From NCBI GenBank assembly GCA_029582165.1, contig CM055875.1, positions 11,649,968 through 11,713,967 on the forward strand: DNA of 64,000 nt. Direction: 5' to 3'. Source of the stretch: Portulaca oleracea (Eukaryota; Streptophyta; Magnoliopsida; Caryophyllales; Portulacaceae). The position numbers and the translations under genes are program-made. Each line of letters opens with the position of its first letter. The stretch's first letter is position 1. Positions 32,884 to 44,444 of the stretch are shown piece after piece. The notes below the pieces were generated by a model. The model saw only the letters and a list, made by a program, of their open reading frames with translations. It was not told the origin of the DNA and made no database searches.

Positions 32884-34620
32884 GTGGCCGATTTGAAAAC
32901 CTCATTGAGACAAGCCGGGCAAAAGGAGAAAATAAAGTTGATGAGAGAAGTCAAGCTGCATTCCCATCCAGCAGGTTGAGCAAAAGGAGAGAGTGTTGTC
33001 AGTAAAGACCAAGTCCAATAACCTCTCTAAAGTAAGCACTCATTAGAAATGTCGCAGGTTAACCAAATGTGTCGAGGACAGGGGGCTTCCGCCCCGCCTT
33101 CATTTCACCAACCACATTACCTCCATCTTTTCTTCCAATCTCGACCTACCTATCACTTACATTTTTGACCTTTTCCATCAAATCTCAACCTTTTCAAAAC
33201 CCTTTCATTCATTAAATTAAACCACATCCAAAAAGTGTGCTATGACCAAAGGAGAATAAGAGGCAATCCATGAAGGAGTTTTTTTAAAAAAAAAGGGAGA
33301 TTCAAAAGAAAAAAGTTAGAAAAAAAAAAAAGAAAAGTTGAGAGGGATAGCAAAAAGCATAGAGAGAGATAACAAAAAATGGGTGAAGAAAAAAAGGTGG
33401 AAGCAAAAAGAAAAAAAGGGAGAAAGAAACAAGAAAAGCAGAAAAAGAGAGGAGGGGAGAATAAAAAAAATTAGAAGGTAGAAATAAGAGTCATGCACAC
33501 CAGAAAAATCCCCTAAACCTTTCCCATCTCAAACCTTCACCTCATCATCCCTACATCTCATCAAACCTTTCAACCTTCAATAATCTTCCCCACCTTTCAA
33601 TGACCATCCATTACCCATATATGTACCCTTCAAGCCTTCATAACCATCTTTTGAACCATTAATCCTTCCTCTAGGCACTAACCTTTCAAAGCTGCATTTG
33701 AAGAACTACAACTGGTCTGATTCCACCTTGGATACGTAGGAGAACCTCTTCGAGGCCCGACCAATATTTTTCACTTTAGAGAGTGTCATCGTTGAATAAA
33801 TTGGTCCTTGAGAGAATAAAAAAAAAGAGAGAGAATAAAAAGCTAGTCCGAAAACCCACATGGGCGGGCTAGGCAAAAGGTGAAGGCAACCCTGGATTTT
33901 ATCACTACCATCAGCTTCCATTTCCTTCTGTCAGACTTGGACATTATTTCATCACCCATGTCCCATCCTTTTTCCCAAGAGATGATGTCTATCCCTTTTG
34001 ACCATCTCTTAACCCTTTCAAGACACCATCATCCTTAAGTGTCTCTTTATCCCCATGTCCTAATCTTTTCCCAAGAGATGATGTTTATCCCATTTGACCA
34101 TCTCTCCTTCCTTTTTAAAGACACAATCATTCTTAAGTGTCTCCATTCATTGACCGACCATTGTCCACTATCCCTTTTACCAAACATCATCTTTCAACCT
34201 TTCTAAGCCTTTTCATCTCATTTCACCCTTTGAGAACTTTTTAGCTTGATCATCAATGCAAGTATGAGGCTCCATTCTTAATGCCCACTCTTAGCACATC
34301 TGAGTGTGGCTCACTTCTCAGCAAGAGCAAAAGCCATCCACATCATATCAGCGCTAACTCGCAATGAACAGACTCAGAGATAAGCTACTCTAAACTGAGG
34401 GCTCGCTCCACCCTTGTGACATCATTCAAGACTTTATCGAAGAAAGCTTCTAAGAGGAACACCTACTCCCTATCCCACAAGATCCTGGATCTTCATTCTC
34501 ATCGGTGTTCTAATAGTGGTCTCGATAGGAAAGGAAAGAAAAAAAGAAAAAAGAAAAAGAAAAAGAAAAAGAAAAAGAGAGGCTAACTTGAAAACCCTTT
34601 GGGCGAGTTAGGCAAAAGGA
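32884..34620 (+). repeat. Three copies of a 40-bp motif in the LARD, with A-rich tracts
   Basis: A motif of the form GGCY...GAAAACC...GGGC..GNTAGGCAAAAGG appears at 32884-32926, 33841-33880 and 34580-34620. Purine-rich runs (33280-33480, 33800-33840, 34530-34578) precede the second and third. Between copies are C/T-rich spacers, including two copies of a CCCAAGAGATGATGT block (33974 and 34072). Confidence 0.75.
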
Positions 34621-34973
34621 GAGATCGAGGCTCACGACTAAGGACATACCAAACTTCCATAAGTGCAGCATCAGAAGCAATGTCTGCTTTCATTCCATGG
34701 TCTCCATCGCATCATCAGTGCATACGAAGCTGGGGGCTTACAAATCTCCAAGGTGCCCTCCAAAGCAAGACAATATCATCAAGAGTCTACGCCAAACCGG
34801 GGGCTTATCGTACATCAGGATAGATTCGCAAGCAATCAAGATCATCTACGTAAGCATCCAAGAAGGACATCCTTCAGGCCTAGTATCTCCGCCATCATTC
34901 CTTGTCCCCTGGACTGAAATGTTCCTCATCTTGAATTTTCCTGAAATTCCCCACAAGTGGCCTTGATTCCTAG

Positions 34974-35095
34974 AAAAACATTGTCTTAGGAAAGCATTGT
35001 CCGAAAAAAAAAAAGAGTCATTGTCTTAGGAGTTCATTGTCCTAGAAAAACATTGTCTTAGGAAAGCATTTTCCTAGAAAGTTATTGTCTAAATA
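34974..35095 (+). repeat. Short tandem repeat (CATTGTCTTAGGAAAG)
   Basis: About six imperfect units of 16-25 bp containing CATTGTCTTAGG or CATTGTCCTAG. Confidence 0.8.
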
Positions 35096-35569
35096 AAGAG
35101 TCGGGGGGTTACCTGCATATAGAGTTGCATGTATAGGAGCATAAAGCACCATGTGTGTGTTGTGTCTAAGCATAATAGGTTTGCATTGCATCCATCAGTT
35201 GTGTCAGAGTCACATTGAGTTATGTTTATCATGCGTAGAGTCAGTCTGTCAAGCATAAGGTCCATAAGTCATGCATAAATGCATAAGTGTATAAATACTT
35301 GTGTAAAAGAACAAAAACAAAACAAGAAAAAAAAAAGAAAATAAGTGCATTGTTTGTGCAAGAGTCTGGTAGATCATTTGCATACATACTTGCATATTAA
35401 AAAAAGAAACAGCAAAGAAGCGCAAGAACGCAACACTGGGAGCTGGTTAAGCCCGTATGCCATCTCATTCAGACCGGTCGACATGGTTTCTTATCACTAA
35501 GAGCAACATTAGAGCAACCTCTAATCCAACTCTAGCAAGTCAAGCTAGCATCCAATCAAGTCATAAATC

Positions 35570-35750
35570 GATTGTCCGACACGAAGGACAGAATCTTCAT
35601 CATCTGCTAGACACGCATGGCGATTGTCCAACACGAAAGACAAAATCTTTCTCAGCCAGACATGAATGGCAATTGTTCGACGCGAAGGACAACATCCTCT
35701 TCAACCAAACTTGAATGGCGTCTGTCCAACACGAAGGACAGATTCTTCAC
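35570..35750 (+). repeat. Tandem repeat, four units of about 50 bp
   Basis: GATTGTCCGACACGAAGGACA-like cores start at about 35570, 35622, 35671 and 35719. Confidence 0.85.
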
Positions 35751-36204
35751 ATGACTGATACGGATCGGCGACCGGGCGAAATTCAAGAATCCATGTTCCC
35801 CCAGTGGAATTCCAAACTCATGCAACCATGAGCAAAGAAGATGTTGGCGTCTATGCGCTTAAAGAAAAATTTGAAGTATCACATACTTTAAATTCAACTT
35901 AAGGTTCTATAACAAGCAGTAGCATGCAAGTCATTTCAATGGTAACATGCTGTAAAAAATAAGCTTGTAGAAGAAATAAAGCATACTAAGGTATGAGAGC
36001 AGAGGAAGCCATCATTTTTCAATAAAAGCAAAGAATACAAAAAAAAGAAGAAAATCTAGAAAACAAGAAGAAGGCCAAGAAGAAGCTCCAATTGATAATC
36101 ACAAGAGCTCGGTTCACACAGCCACGTGTCAGCCCTCATTTGCCCAAGCTCAAGCTTGATCGACTTTACAATAAGTGTGATAAGATTTGTCTCTTGCATT
36201 GCCT

Positions 36205-36410
36205 GCAAAAGCTGGAGTGAATACAAAGATTCCTCTCTTTTCTCTAGTGTTTGGTCGGCCTAGGGGAAGAAGAGCCTTTGTCTTTTCTCCATGCTTATTG
36301 CCAAGGGCCCGAGTGAATGCAAAGATTCCTCTCTTTTCTCCAGTGTCCGGCCGGCCTAGGGAAAGAATGAGCCTTTGTCTTTCCTCCATGCTTGTTTCGA
36401 AGGGCTCAAG
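36205..36410 (+). repeat. Tandem duplication of about 97 bp
   Basis: GAGTGAATACAAAGATTCCT at 36214 and GAGTGAATGCAAAGATTCCT at 36311, with matching flanks containing GGCCTAGGG. Reading frames over it on both strands are by-products. Confidence 0.85.
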
Positions 36411-36539
36411 CTTGTACATTTTCATGGAGGAGCATGGCTAAGTGTGCCCAATAAGGAGCAATGGTCTTCTCAAGAATAGAGCATCAAGTTCCAAAATAAG
36501 AGCATTCTCCCAATGATCATGGTGACATAATTTGAGGAA

Positions 36540-37620
36540 AATAAGAGCCATCGACATTGCGATCGATGAAATCTCCAGGCATTGAATTGCCACCAAAAAT
36601 CAAAATCAGAGCCACCGGCAGAGTTTGGTGCAGTCTCAACAATAAGATTCGTCGGCATCGGGTTCGACGAGATCTCAGGAATAAGTGCCACTGGCATCGC
36701 GTCTGGTGAAGTCTCATCGGCATAAAAAATGTCATCATCATCAAAAATCCAAAAACAGGGTAGCCAATCGGCGTAAGTCCCCAGCGGCAACAGAGCCACC
36801 GACATTGAGATCGATGAAGTCTCAACATCAGGGCCATCGACAGAGTTTCAATGCAGTCCCTTTGGCCTCCAAGTACGTGCCTCGTAGGTCACCAAATGAC
36901 TTCCGTTAGTCGGCATCGACCTCGCGTCGGTTGTCATCATCATCATCATCATCAACAACGGCTCCCAGCCTCGTGTCTGGTCGGCATCTGGCCTCGCGTC
37001 CAGTTTGTCCTCATCATCATCAACGGCTTCCAGCCTCGCATATGGTTAGTCTGGCATCTGGCCTCGCGTCCAGTTTATCATCAACATCGTCAAAAAATCC
37101 AAAAACAGGGTAGCCCATTGGCGCAAGTCCCCATCAGCATCAGAGCCACCGACAGAGTTTCGGTGAAGTCTCAACAACCAGGGCCATCGGCAGAGTTTTG
37201 ATGCAGTCCCAATCCTGAGCCACTGGCAGAGTTTCGGTGAAGTCTCAACCCCCAGGGCCGTCGACATCGCGATCGAGGAAGTCCCTTGGCATTAAACATG
37301 CCAACAATCATCAACATCAACACCGGGAAAGATTGGAAACGACACTGGGAAAGACTAGAAAATCGACATCAACATCCACGACGCGTCGACATCAGGTTCG
37401 ACAAAATCTCTCCAACAAGTAAGGCGTCATTCTCGCTTGAGATCACCTACCGGCGCAAGTTCGCCAACCGCGACATAGGACTTAGCTTCCAAGTGTCAGC
37501 CCACACTTTCAAGTAGGACGTTATCAAACGTCCGCGATCATACCAAATAGGACGTCATCAAACGTCCGAGATCATCTCAAGTAGAACATCATTCTTACTC
37601 GAGATCAACCCCTACAGAGG
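36540..37620 (+). repeat. GC-richer diverged tandem repeats at the LARD 3' end
   Basis: Recurring GAGCCACCGGCAGAGTTT, GTCTCAACA and GGCCTCGCGTCCAGTTT elements with CATCATCATCA tracts, then AGGACGTCATCAAACGTCC units at 37511 and 37551. No coding signal survives comparison of frames. Confidence 0.72.
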
Positions 37621-37784
37621 CGCATGCCGCCCAAAACTGCGATGCAGAACTCAGCTTCCAAGCATCATGTTAGGCTTTGCACTCTAAAATCATATCCCTG
37701 GGCTTTGCACTCTAAAGTCATATCTGGACCGGTATCCATCAAATCAAGACTACTTTGATTTTCGTCCTATCCTCGGACTCAATC

Positions 37785-37794
37785 AAAGTGGGGG
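37785..37794 (+). other. LARD polypurine tract
   Basis: AAAGTGGGGG, five bases before the 3' LTR. Confidence 0.8.
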
Positions 37795-38387
37795 CTCTCT
37801 GTAGACACTGAATTTTGGCACATAAATATATAGCAAATCTATATAAACAAAGCAAAATAAAGAAGGAGAGGCCGATCAATAAGCTAGTTCAGACTTCTGG
37901 ATTTTAGCATAGTTTTATATACAGTTCCTATAATTTTATTATTTCCTCTTTACGTACTTTTAGTTATGTATTTTTGTTAGGAAATTAGAAAATAAGGGAA
38001 GCCAAAATCGAGCCAGAGACAAGCCACAGCCAAGCCAAAACAGTTCCTCGCATGCACTCAACATGCCCAAGTTCTGACGAGCACACATGCACCATTACAT
38101 GTGAATTTCCTAGCCTATTGCATGCATGATCTTTACATAAGCAATCAAGCTTCATTTAGCCATGTAAAAGCTATGTAAAGATCACATGCAAAAAGCTCCC
38201 AAGAGGTCTCAAGTTCAAAACCTCACAAAAACATGTGCAAAGCTTGCAAATAACCCCCCATCGTCCATGTTGTGAACAGCTGACTTCGAATACATCCCAT
38301 TCAAACCCTCATCGTCCAAGAATACATGGACGAGAGCTTGATACATCATCCCCTTTCCCAAGGCCGGTCGACCTTTAGCTCCGTCCA

Positions 38388-40115
38388 TGTAACAGTGATT
38401 TTGTGGACCTCGGTTTTTATCGTTCTTCTCAGGGAGCTGGCGGCCTTGGTCATAGAAACTAGGTCTAAGGTCGGGTCAAGATTGCTATGGTAAGGTATTT
38501 CGGTTTGAAAGGGTCACAAAGCAAGAAACAAAACTAAGGTCGATCAAGAAATGGAAAATGGGCTTCGGAGGCTTTTCGGGATGCAAACGGGGATGAGAAA
38601 AAGGTTTTGCAACAAGGGAATAACAAGGAGGAAAATCAAGTGGCAATTCCGTTAGAAAATACCCACCAAGCTTCCTCATTCTAGGATAGTCCGGATTAAC
38701 TTCCCCAAAGTCCACCACGGACCCGGAGAGTTAATGAAACGGAATTTCCTAGTTAGCCTCTATTCACTTTCGTGAGTAGAGTACTAACTATCCCAATTCC
38801 AACCTTCCAACTCAAGTGTTGGATGTGTTTGGGGACTTTCGAACCCAAATACATCCCACTTGAGGGAAGGAAAGGAGTGGGAAATTGATTTCCCAACTAA
38901 TTACTCACTAAAATTGCTAACCCAAACCTAATCACCCATTCAAACCCTTAATTACCCCCTAACCCATAGGGTTTCTAGCCACTAATCATGATAAAAACTA
39001 AGCTAACAACATCCAAACCAACCCTAAACATGATTTCTAACATCCAACAATCAAGAACAAGCAAAATAATCAAAATAGCAAGCAAAGAAATTAAAGAACA
39101 AGCAAGGTAATTAGCAAAGTAACTAATAAAAGAGTTAAAGGAAGAGAATACTTATCAAAGTGTTGTAGATGAACAAAAGAAAGCAATAAAAAGATGATCC
39201 AACAATCTCTCAATTGTTTGAATCCCCAAATCTTCAAATATCACAAACCCTAGAATAAATCTCTCACTAATCTCTCTCTAATCTCTCTCTAAAATCCCTA
39301 ATTACAAAGCTGGAAATATGTCTAAGTCTATCCTTAGATGCCCCCTAAGAAATCGTCAACAAGGAGTATATATACAAGTGGAGTTAGTTGGGCAAAACGC
39401 AGTGCACAAGCCGAAACAGTCGCGTAGAAAAGGGGGAGACCGTGGGTACGGTCTAGGAGACCGTGGGTACGGTCCCAGCGAAAAAGGTCGGGTGATTTCG
39501 AGCTTCGAGAGACCGTAGGTACGGTCCTAGAGACCGTAGGTACGGTCTCCTTCGGGACCAGGAGGTCGCGGGCGCTACCCCTATGGTAATGGGCACTACC
39601 TACTTCAGTTAACAATCCGTGGCTGACTTGAGCACAGGTCGCGGGTGCTACCTCTATGGTAGCGGGAGCTACCCTGCAGGGTAGCGGGTGCTATACTCAG
39701 GGTAGTGGGCGCTACCCTGCGAAAACTGCCTTGGCGATTCTGAGCTTCGAGAGACAGCAGCCAGGGGTAGCGGGTGCCACGCTCAGGGTGGCGGGGGCTA
39801 CCCTGCTTGTCTTCTTCCCTTTGTTCCTTCCTTCTTTCCAAGGCATGTAACGCCCGTTACGAGGATCGTAGCGGGTGTTACCCCACTAATTTGCACCAAA
39901 TGAAGGGAAAGTGGTCTTGGGTCAACTCCGGCTCGGCTCGGCTCGGGAAATCACCAAAAATGCTCTAAAATGGCCGTTTTTGCTACGTTTTCGTGTAAAA
40001 CGCCAAAACCTACAAAATAGCCGAAAACATACTAAAAAGTCATGATAATAATCACGAAACGAGTCAAAAGACTAAGAATTAAGGCATTATTTAGACACAA
40101 AATTGGGTCTAAACA
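38388..40115 (-). mobile_element. Solo LTR, 1.73 kb, of an unidentified LTR family
   Basis: Ends TGTAACAGTGATTT and GGGTCTAAACA with exact 5-bp duplications GTCCA (38383-38387, 40116-40120). The uninterrupted site is at about 26928 in the LARD 5' LTR. Read on the minus strand it runs TGTTTAGACCC..., a palindrome-rich U3, a TATATATA box at 39367-39374, then a CT/AG-rich leader, so the minus strand is the sense strand. No internal region, so the family (copia or gypsy) is not determined. Confidence 0.9.
39438..39882. repeat. Two classes of dyad motif at about 21-bp spacing in the solo-LTR U3
   Basis: Class 1, GACCGTGGGTACGGTC (or GTAGGT centre), starts at 39438, 39459, 39511 and 39532. Class 2, GGTAGCGGGTGCTACC and variants, starts at 39564, 39585, 39637, 39658, 39680, 39701, 39766 and 39787, with a weaker one at 39867. 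Neighbours within a cluster are 21-22 bp apart. On the sense (minus) strand the array ends about 65 bp upstream of the TATA box. Confidence 0.88.
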
Positions 40116-40292
40116 GTCCACACCTAGATTCAGCCTCTTAGCTCTACCTTCCACTCCAAGACACCCCCCTTTGTTACCTAGTGGTCTGTTCAATTTGACC
40201 ACGAGTTGCATGTGATTGTTAAGGGTGATGTATGTGATGAATATGCATGTATCCTAAGCCTCCTCTAAGCCTATAAATACCTCCTCTAGATG

Positions 40293-41283
40293 CAAGGGCG
40301 GATCCAATGCATGACCAGTGGAGTCACTTGACTCCACTGAAACTTTGGGGAAAAAAATTGCCTTGAAAAAAAAATATTTATAATAACTATATATATATAT
40401 ATTGTTTAACTGTACATGCACCTGTGAGTTTACTGCTGGTCTAGTGGTATTGATGTGCTTTTCCATAGGTGAGGTGTGGAGTTCGAATCTTAGCATGTGC
40501 ATAAGAATTAAAATTTTTTCGTTTTTCTGTTTGCAAAATCGCACAAGTTCGAGTATTGATACACGTAAGTATTGCATTTTTCATATTTTTTATTTGCTGC
40601 CAGTATCTATGTTTCAGTCCCTCTCTCTATCTCCACTCTCTCAACTCAATGAGTCTATATTTTAAATTGATTTGTTAAATGAGTCTATATAATTAAAATA
40701 AGATTTACCTATTTATGAATTGGATTATGTGAATGTTGTGAAAATAGAATTTTCTCTTGTGACTAAATTAGGATTTATATTTTAAATTGATTTGTTGAAT
40801 AAGTAAATATAATTAAAATATGAGTTACCTATATTTATGAATTGGAGGATTATGTGAATGTTGTGAAAATAGAATTTGCTAATCGTATGTATAATTTATT
40901 ATTTTTCTATTTGATTTGGAGATTGTCAATTGTTAAGATTTGGAATATTTACTAGCTAGATAATTGAATTATTGAATATATAATTTGCCAACTTATTAAT
41001 GACTCAATGTGGTTAATTGGGATTTGAGAGGCTTTATAACTTTTCATTTATGTTGGTTTTGTGACGTTCTAAAATTAATGTTTTATTTGTCGGTTCTTTC
41101 AATTTTTAGAGTTGTGTCATATGTATCTAACTAATTATAGCTTATAATTTTGACTTAAATGGAGAGATTTCTTTAACGAGGTGACTAGGGGAACCAATAC
41201 TAATTTTTCAGTGTTGTTAAAGTTAAATTTTTTCAACAAATTATTATTGACTCCACTGACTCTAAATCATGGATCCGCCACTT
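40293..41283. mobile_element. hAT-like non-autonomous element with tRNA-like boxes
   Basis: 991 bp, ends CAAGGGCGGATCC and GGATCCGCCACTT, with a second inner inverted pair GTGGAGTCA / TGACTCCAC. The flanking 8-bp copies TCTAGATG and CCTTGATG match at 6 of 8. The LARD 5' LTR at 27095 shows the empty site. No transposase frame. Inside, 40437-40490 resembles pol III A and B boxes (TGGTCTAGTGGT and GAGTTCGAATC). Confidence 0.78.
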
Positions 41284-42797
41284 CCTTGATGAAGCCAAAC
41301 TCACTCAATCATTCACCCATTCTTCCTCTCCTAAACTCTCATTCATCCATTCTCTCATTCCTCTCATCACTCCCCACTAATCTCTATTCTAATATTATCA
41401 TTCTACCACCACTCCTATCATCTTTCCACCACTTTCTTACCTCGATAATCTCTTATCATATCTTACCTTAAGCCTCTAAGCCCTCATCCTATCCATCCTT
41501 ATATAAACACCATAAAAGTCTAACCTTATACCACCCAAAACACCACTAAAGAGCCATAAAAGAGCCTTTTTCATCATCTAATCTCCACCATATTCTTATC
41601 ACCATTCTCCTCATTTTTTAATCCTCTTAAACTCCTAATCCATACCCTTATCATATCTTCCCTTATCTCTACATAAATCTCCCATAAAGCAACCCAAAAA
41701 CATCACAAAACTATCCTAAAAACCCACAAAAAGAGTCTTTCTTGCTATCTTTTTCCTATCCCTTCTCCTATCCTTTTCCATTATTTTCCTACCATTACTA
41801 TCTCCATTTATTTTCTCTCTTAAACCCTCTTATCTTTATTCTTAGTCCACCTTCCATCATACCTCCATAAACCTCACAAAACTCCACAAAAAGCCTACCT
41901 TTCTACTACCCAAAACACCACAAAAAGAGCTTTTTCCTACCCTTCTCTCACCCCTTTTTCCATACTTCTCTCCATTCACTTTTGGTGCACTATTTTGGAA
42001 TCTTCAAGAGGAGTATTCAAGGCTTTCAAAGGCATCCAAAGAGGCTTCTACAAAGGCTAGGCAAGGTTTCCCCCTAAACAGTCACAATGTAAGCTTTTAT
42101 GTGTTTTTCCTTATGTAAATAAAGTGTTGTATATGATGTATCATTCTTTTCTTTCATTCTTTTTCATGTTCAATGAAGTAATCTTATAAATTTTTTATTT
42201 ATCTCCCTTCCAAACTTTATCAAAAGCACATTCTGAAACTTTTAGTAGAGTCTTTCCTTTTGTAAGAGGCGAACTCTTAAAGTTTACTCTTCGAGTTCGT
42301 AGCTTTACCCCCGGATCCATTCTTGGGTTTCGCAGGCGGAGTCTTTCTTTCCTTTCTTTTTGGTTTTGTCTTGGCTTTTCCCTTAAAAAGTCGGGTGGCG
42401 ACTCCCATTCCGAACCAAAACACATCGGGGATTGCATAAACTATTGTTAACATGGTTTTACAATGTACCGATTCAACTTTAAGGCATTCTTTGTATATTT
42501 CTAAATAATATTTGCATAAATTACTTTCTTCCGAGCCTAACATTTTAATGAGCAAATTGGGTTAAATTTAGAAGAGTTTGAAACAAGTGGATGTTCACTC
42601 TTAAAGGTTTAATTCAAGGACTCGTAAAATGTGTAAGTAAAGGGAAAGTGATTTTACAAAATATTATTCATGAAATGTACGATTAATTGCTTGAATAGTT
42701 TTCAAAAGTTAAACCCCAGCACAAATCACCAAATCACACCCCAATCCAACGTGGACGTTCGGAAGCCCGAACGGCGAGGAAAAATATCCACAGTGTG

Positions 42798-43417
42798 CTG
42801 GTGTTGTTTTGTGTTGAATTTCTATGTTTCATGGCCTCTATGTGTTTGGTTAGGTTAGGGGTTCGAATGTTGTATGTTTGTGGGTTAAAGTGTGTGTGTG
42901 TGTAGTGGTGAAGGGGTGGTGAAATGATGGTGAAAAATGGTGGTGAAATGGTGGGTCACTTAGATACCTTAGGTTAGGTTTTATGCATGCTTGAACCTTA
43001 GAGTCTTGTTCTTGCTTAGGTTTGAAGTAAGTGTTGAACTAGAGTTTTGTTAGAATTAGGGTTTAACTTGTTTAAGTGGTGTTTAAAGTCTTTGATATTC
43101 CATATTTTTATTAAAGTTTTCATATTATTACTACTAATAAGTTTCATATATAAGTTATTATTAAGTTTTACATTATTACTATTAAGTTTTTCATAAGTTA
43201 CTAAGTTTCGTATTATTATTATTAAGTTTTCATAAGTTATTAAGTTACGTATTATTGTTATTGAGTTTTCATAAGTTTTTAAGTTTCATATTATAATTAT
43301 GAAGTTTTCATAAGTTATTATTAAGTTTCATATTATTATTACTAAGTTCTAAGTTATTATTAAGTTATTGTCTTATTATTAAGTTTCCATGACATTATTA
43401 GGTTTCTATATTATTAT
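42798..43417 (+). repeat. Tekay 3' LTR, segment 2
   Basis: Resumes after the LARD and matches the visible 5' LTR from 16007. TSD of Copia-3 (ATTAT) at 43413-43417. Confidence 0.9.
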
Positions 43418-44424
43418 TGTTAGAACCCCTCAAGGCTGTTGATAGACCCAGGCTCAAGGACCTTAGCGACTGGATCAGTTTTGAATGAAAGCCAAAATTC
43501 GAATAGCCAGAAAAGATATGATGCGCAAGGAAAGAAATCTTAAAGAAGGCAGAAGGACATTCACCTAGGGCAGCATAAGGACGTTCACCCAAGGCATCAT
43601 AAGGACGTTCACCCCAGGCGAGAAGCTTCGTCGTGAAAGACAAAAGGAGCAAAATATCTGGGAAGTTTTCTGGAAACGAAATCATCTATTTTCTCTATCC
43701 TTTTCTAATCAGAATAGTTGATTGCAACTATATTGAATTGTAGGAAACAATCAATCAAGAATTTGGGAATGAAATATGATTGCGAATTCAGGAAATCCCG
43801 CAAAAAGGAAAGAAGGTTTGAGCACAATGGAAGGAAAGGCGAAGCTTAAGGAAGGAAAGGATCCGGCACAATCAAGATCTCCAACGACTCTATTCCACTG
43901 CTGTCAAATGCGATTATAAATAGAATAGTTGGAGATGGAAGCAATTTAACGATTCCACGAATGTAATCGGGTGATACAAAAACAAAGAGTGCTCTGTTTT
44001 TGAAATTCTCCTCTGCGAAGAAAGTGTGTTCTTTGTGAGAATTTTGCTTGAGTGTAATCAATTCCTTAACGGACTTAGGTTTTGATTTGTGTGATTGTAA
44101 TCGAATCCTAGACGGACTTAGGTTCGATTAGTGTGTGCACCAAAACAGAGTTTGGTGTGTGTTTTTCCAGAAAGTGTTCTCGAAGTGTTTAGTGTAATTG
44201 TAACCCTAAGGACGTTTACCTTAGGCAATTCAATCTGCATTCTGTTTCAACGAAATAAAAGAGGTTATTCAGTTATAATTTCTATTGTCCTTTATTTCAG
44301 TTTACTTTGCTTAAAGTCGATTCTTAATCTGTAAAGATTAAGAAACCCTAACGTCCTTTATCATTTGAGTATTTGTGTAGAAAGTTTTTATAACCCTATT
44401 CACCCCCCTTCTAGGGTTTTTTCA
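43418..44424 (+). repeat. Copia-3 5' LTR
   Basis: 1007 bp. Three 24-bp units of AAGGACGTTCACCCAAGGCATCAT type lie in U3. The part from about 43822 onward matches the 3' LTR at 46819. Confidence 0.92.
43553..43622 (+). repeat. Three 24-bp direct repeats in the Copia-3 U3
   Basis: Units start at 43553, 43577 and 43601 with the shared core AAGGACGTTCACC (ATT in the first). The ACGT core resembles common plant regulatory sites (inference). AAGGACGTT is also frequent in Copia-1. Confidence 0.82.
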
Positions 44425-44426
44425 AT

Positions 44427-44444
44427 TGGTATCAGAGCAGGTCC
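44427..44444 (+). other. Copia-3 primer-binding site (tRNA-Met)
   Basis: TGGTATCAGAGCAGGTCC, two bases after the LTR. Confidence 0.92.

Larger units (their letters stand above)
26329..42792 (+). mobile_element. Tat/Ogre-type LARD (non-coding LTR retrotransposon) in the Tekay 3' LTR
   Basis: LTRs open TGTAGACAC and end TCCACA. The 5-bp duplication GTGTG is exact (26324-26328 and 42793-42797). The primer site matches tRNA-Arg and the purine tract AAAGTGGGGG precedes the 3' LTR. The 9.2-kb interior has no gag or pol; it is made of diverged tandem repeats and A-rich blocks. Such large LTR pairs with non-coding interiors are called LARDs and depend on autonomous relatives for movement. The 3' LTR was later hit by a solo LTR and a hAT-like element. 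Confidence 0.92.
37800..42792 (+). repeat. LARD 3' LTR, interrupted twice
   Basis: Matches the 5' LTR across 37800-38387, 40121-40292 and 41292-42792. Breaks are the solo LTR (38388-40115) and the hAT-like element (40293-41283). Ends AAAATATCCACA before GTGTG. Confidence 0.92.

Noticed and set aside
36150..36441. Opposing frames of about 90 codons on both strands
   Set aside because: Lies on a 97-bp tandem duplication; both frames are by-products of the repeat.
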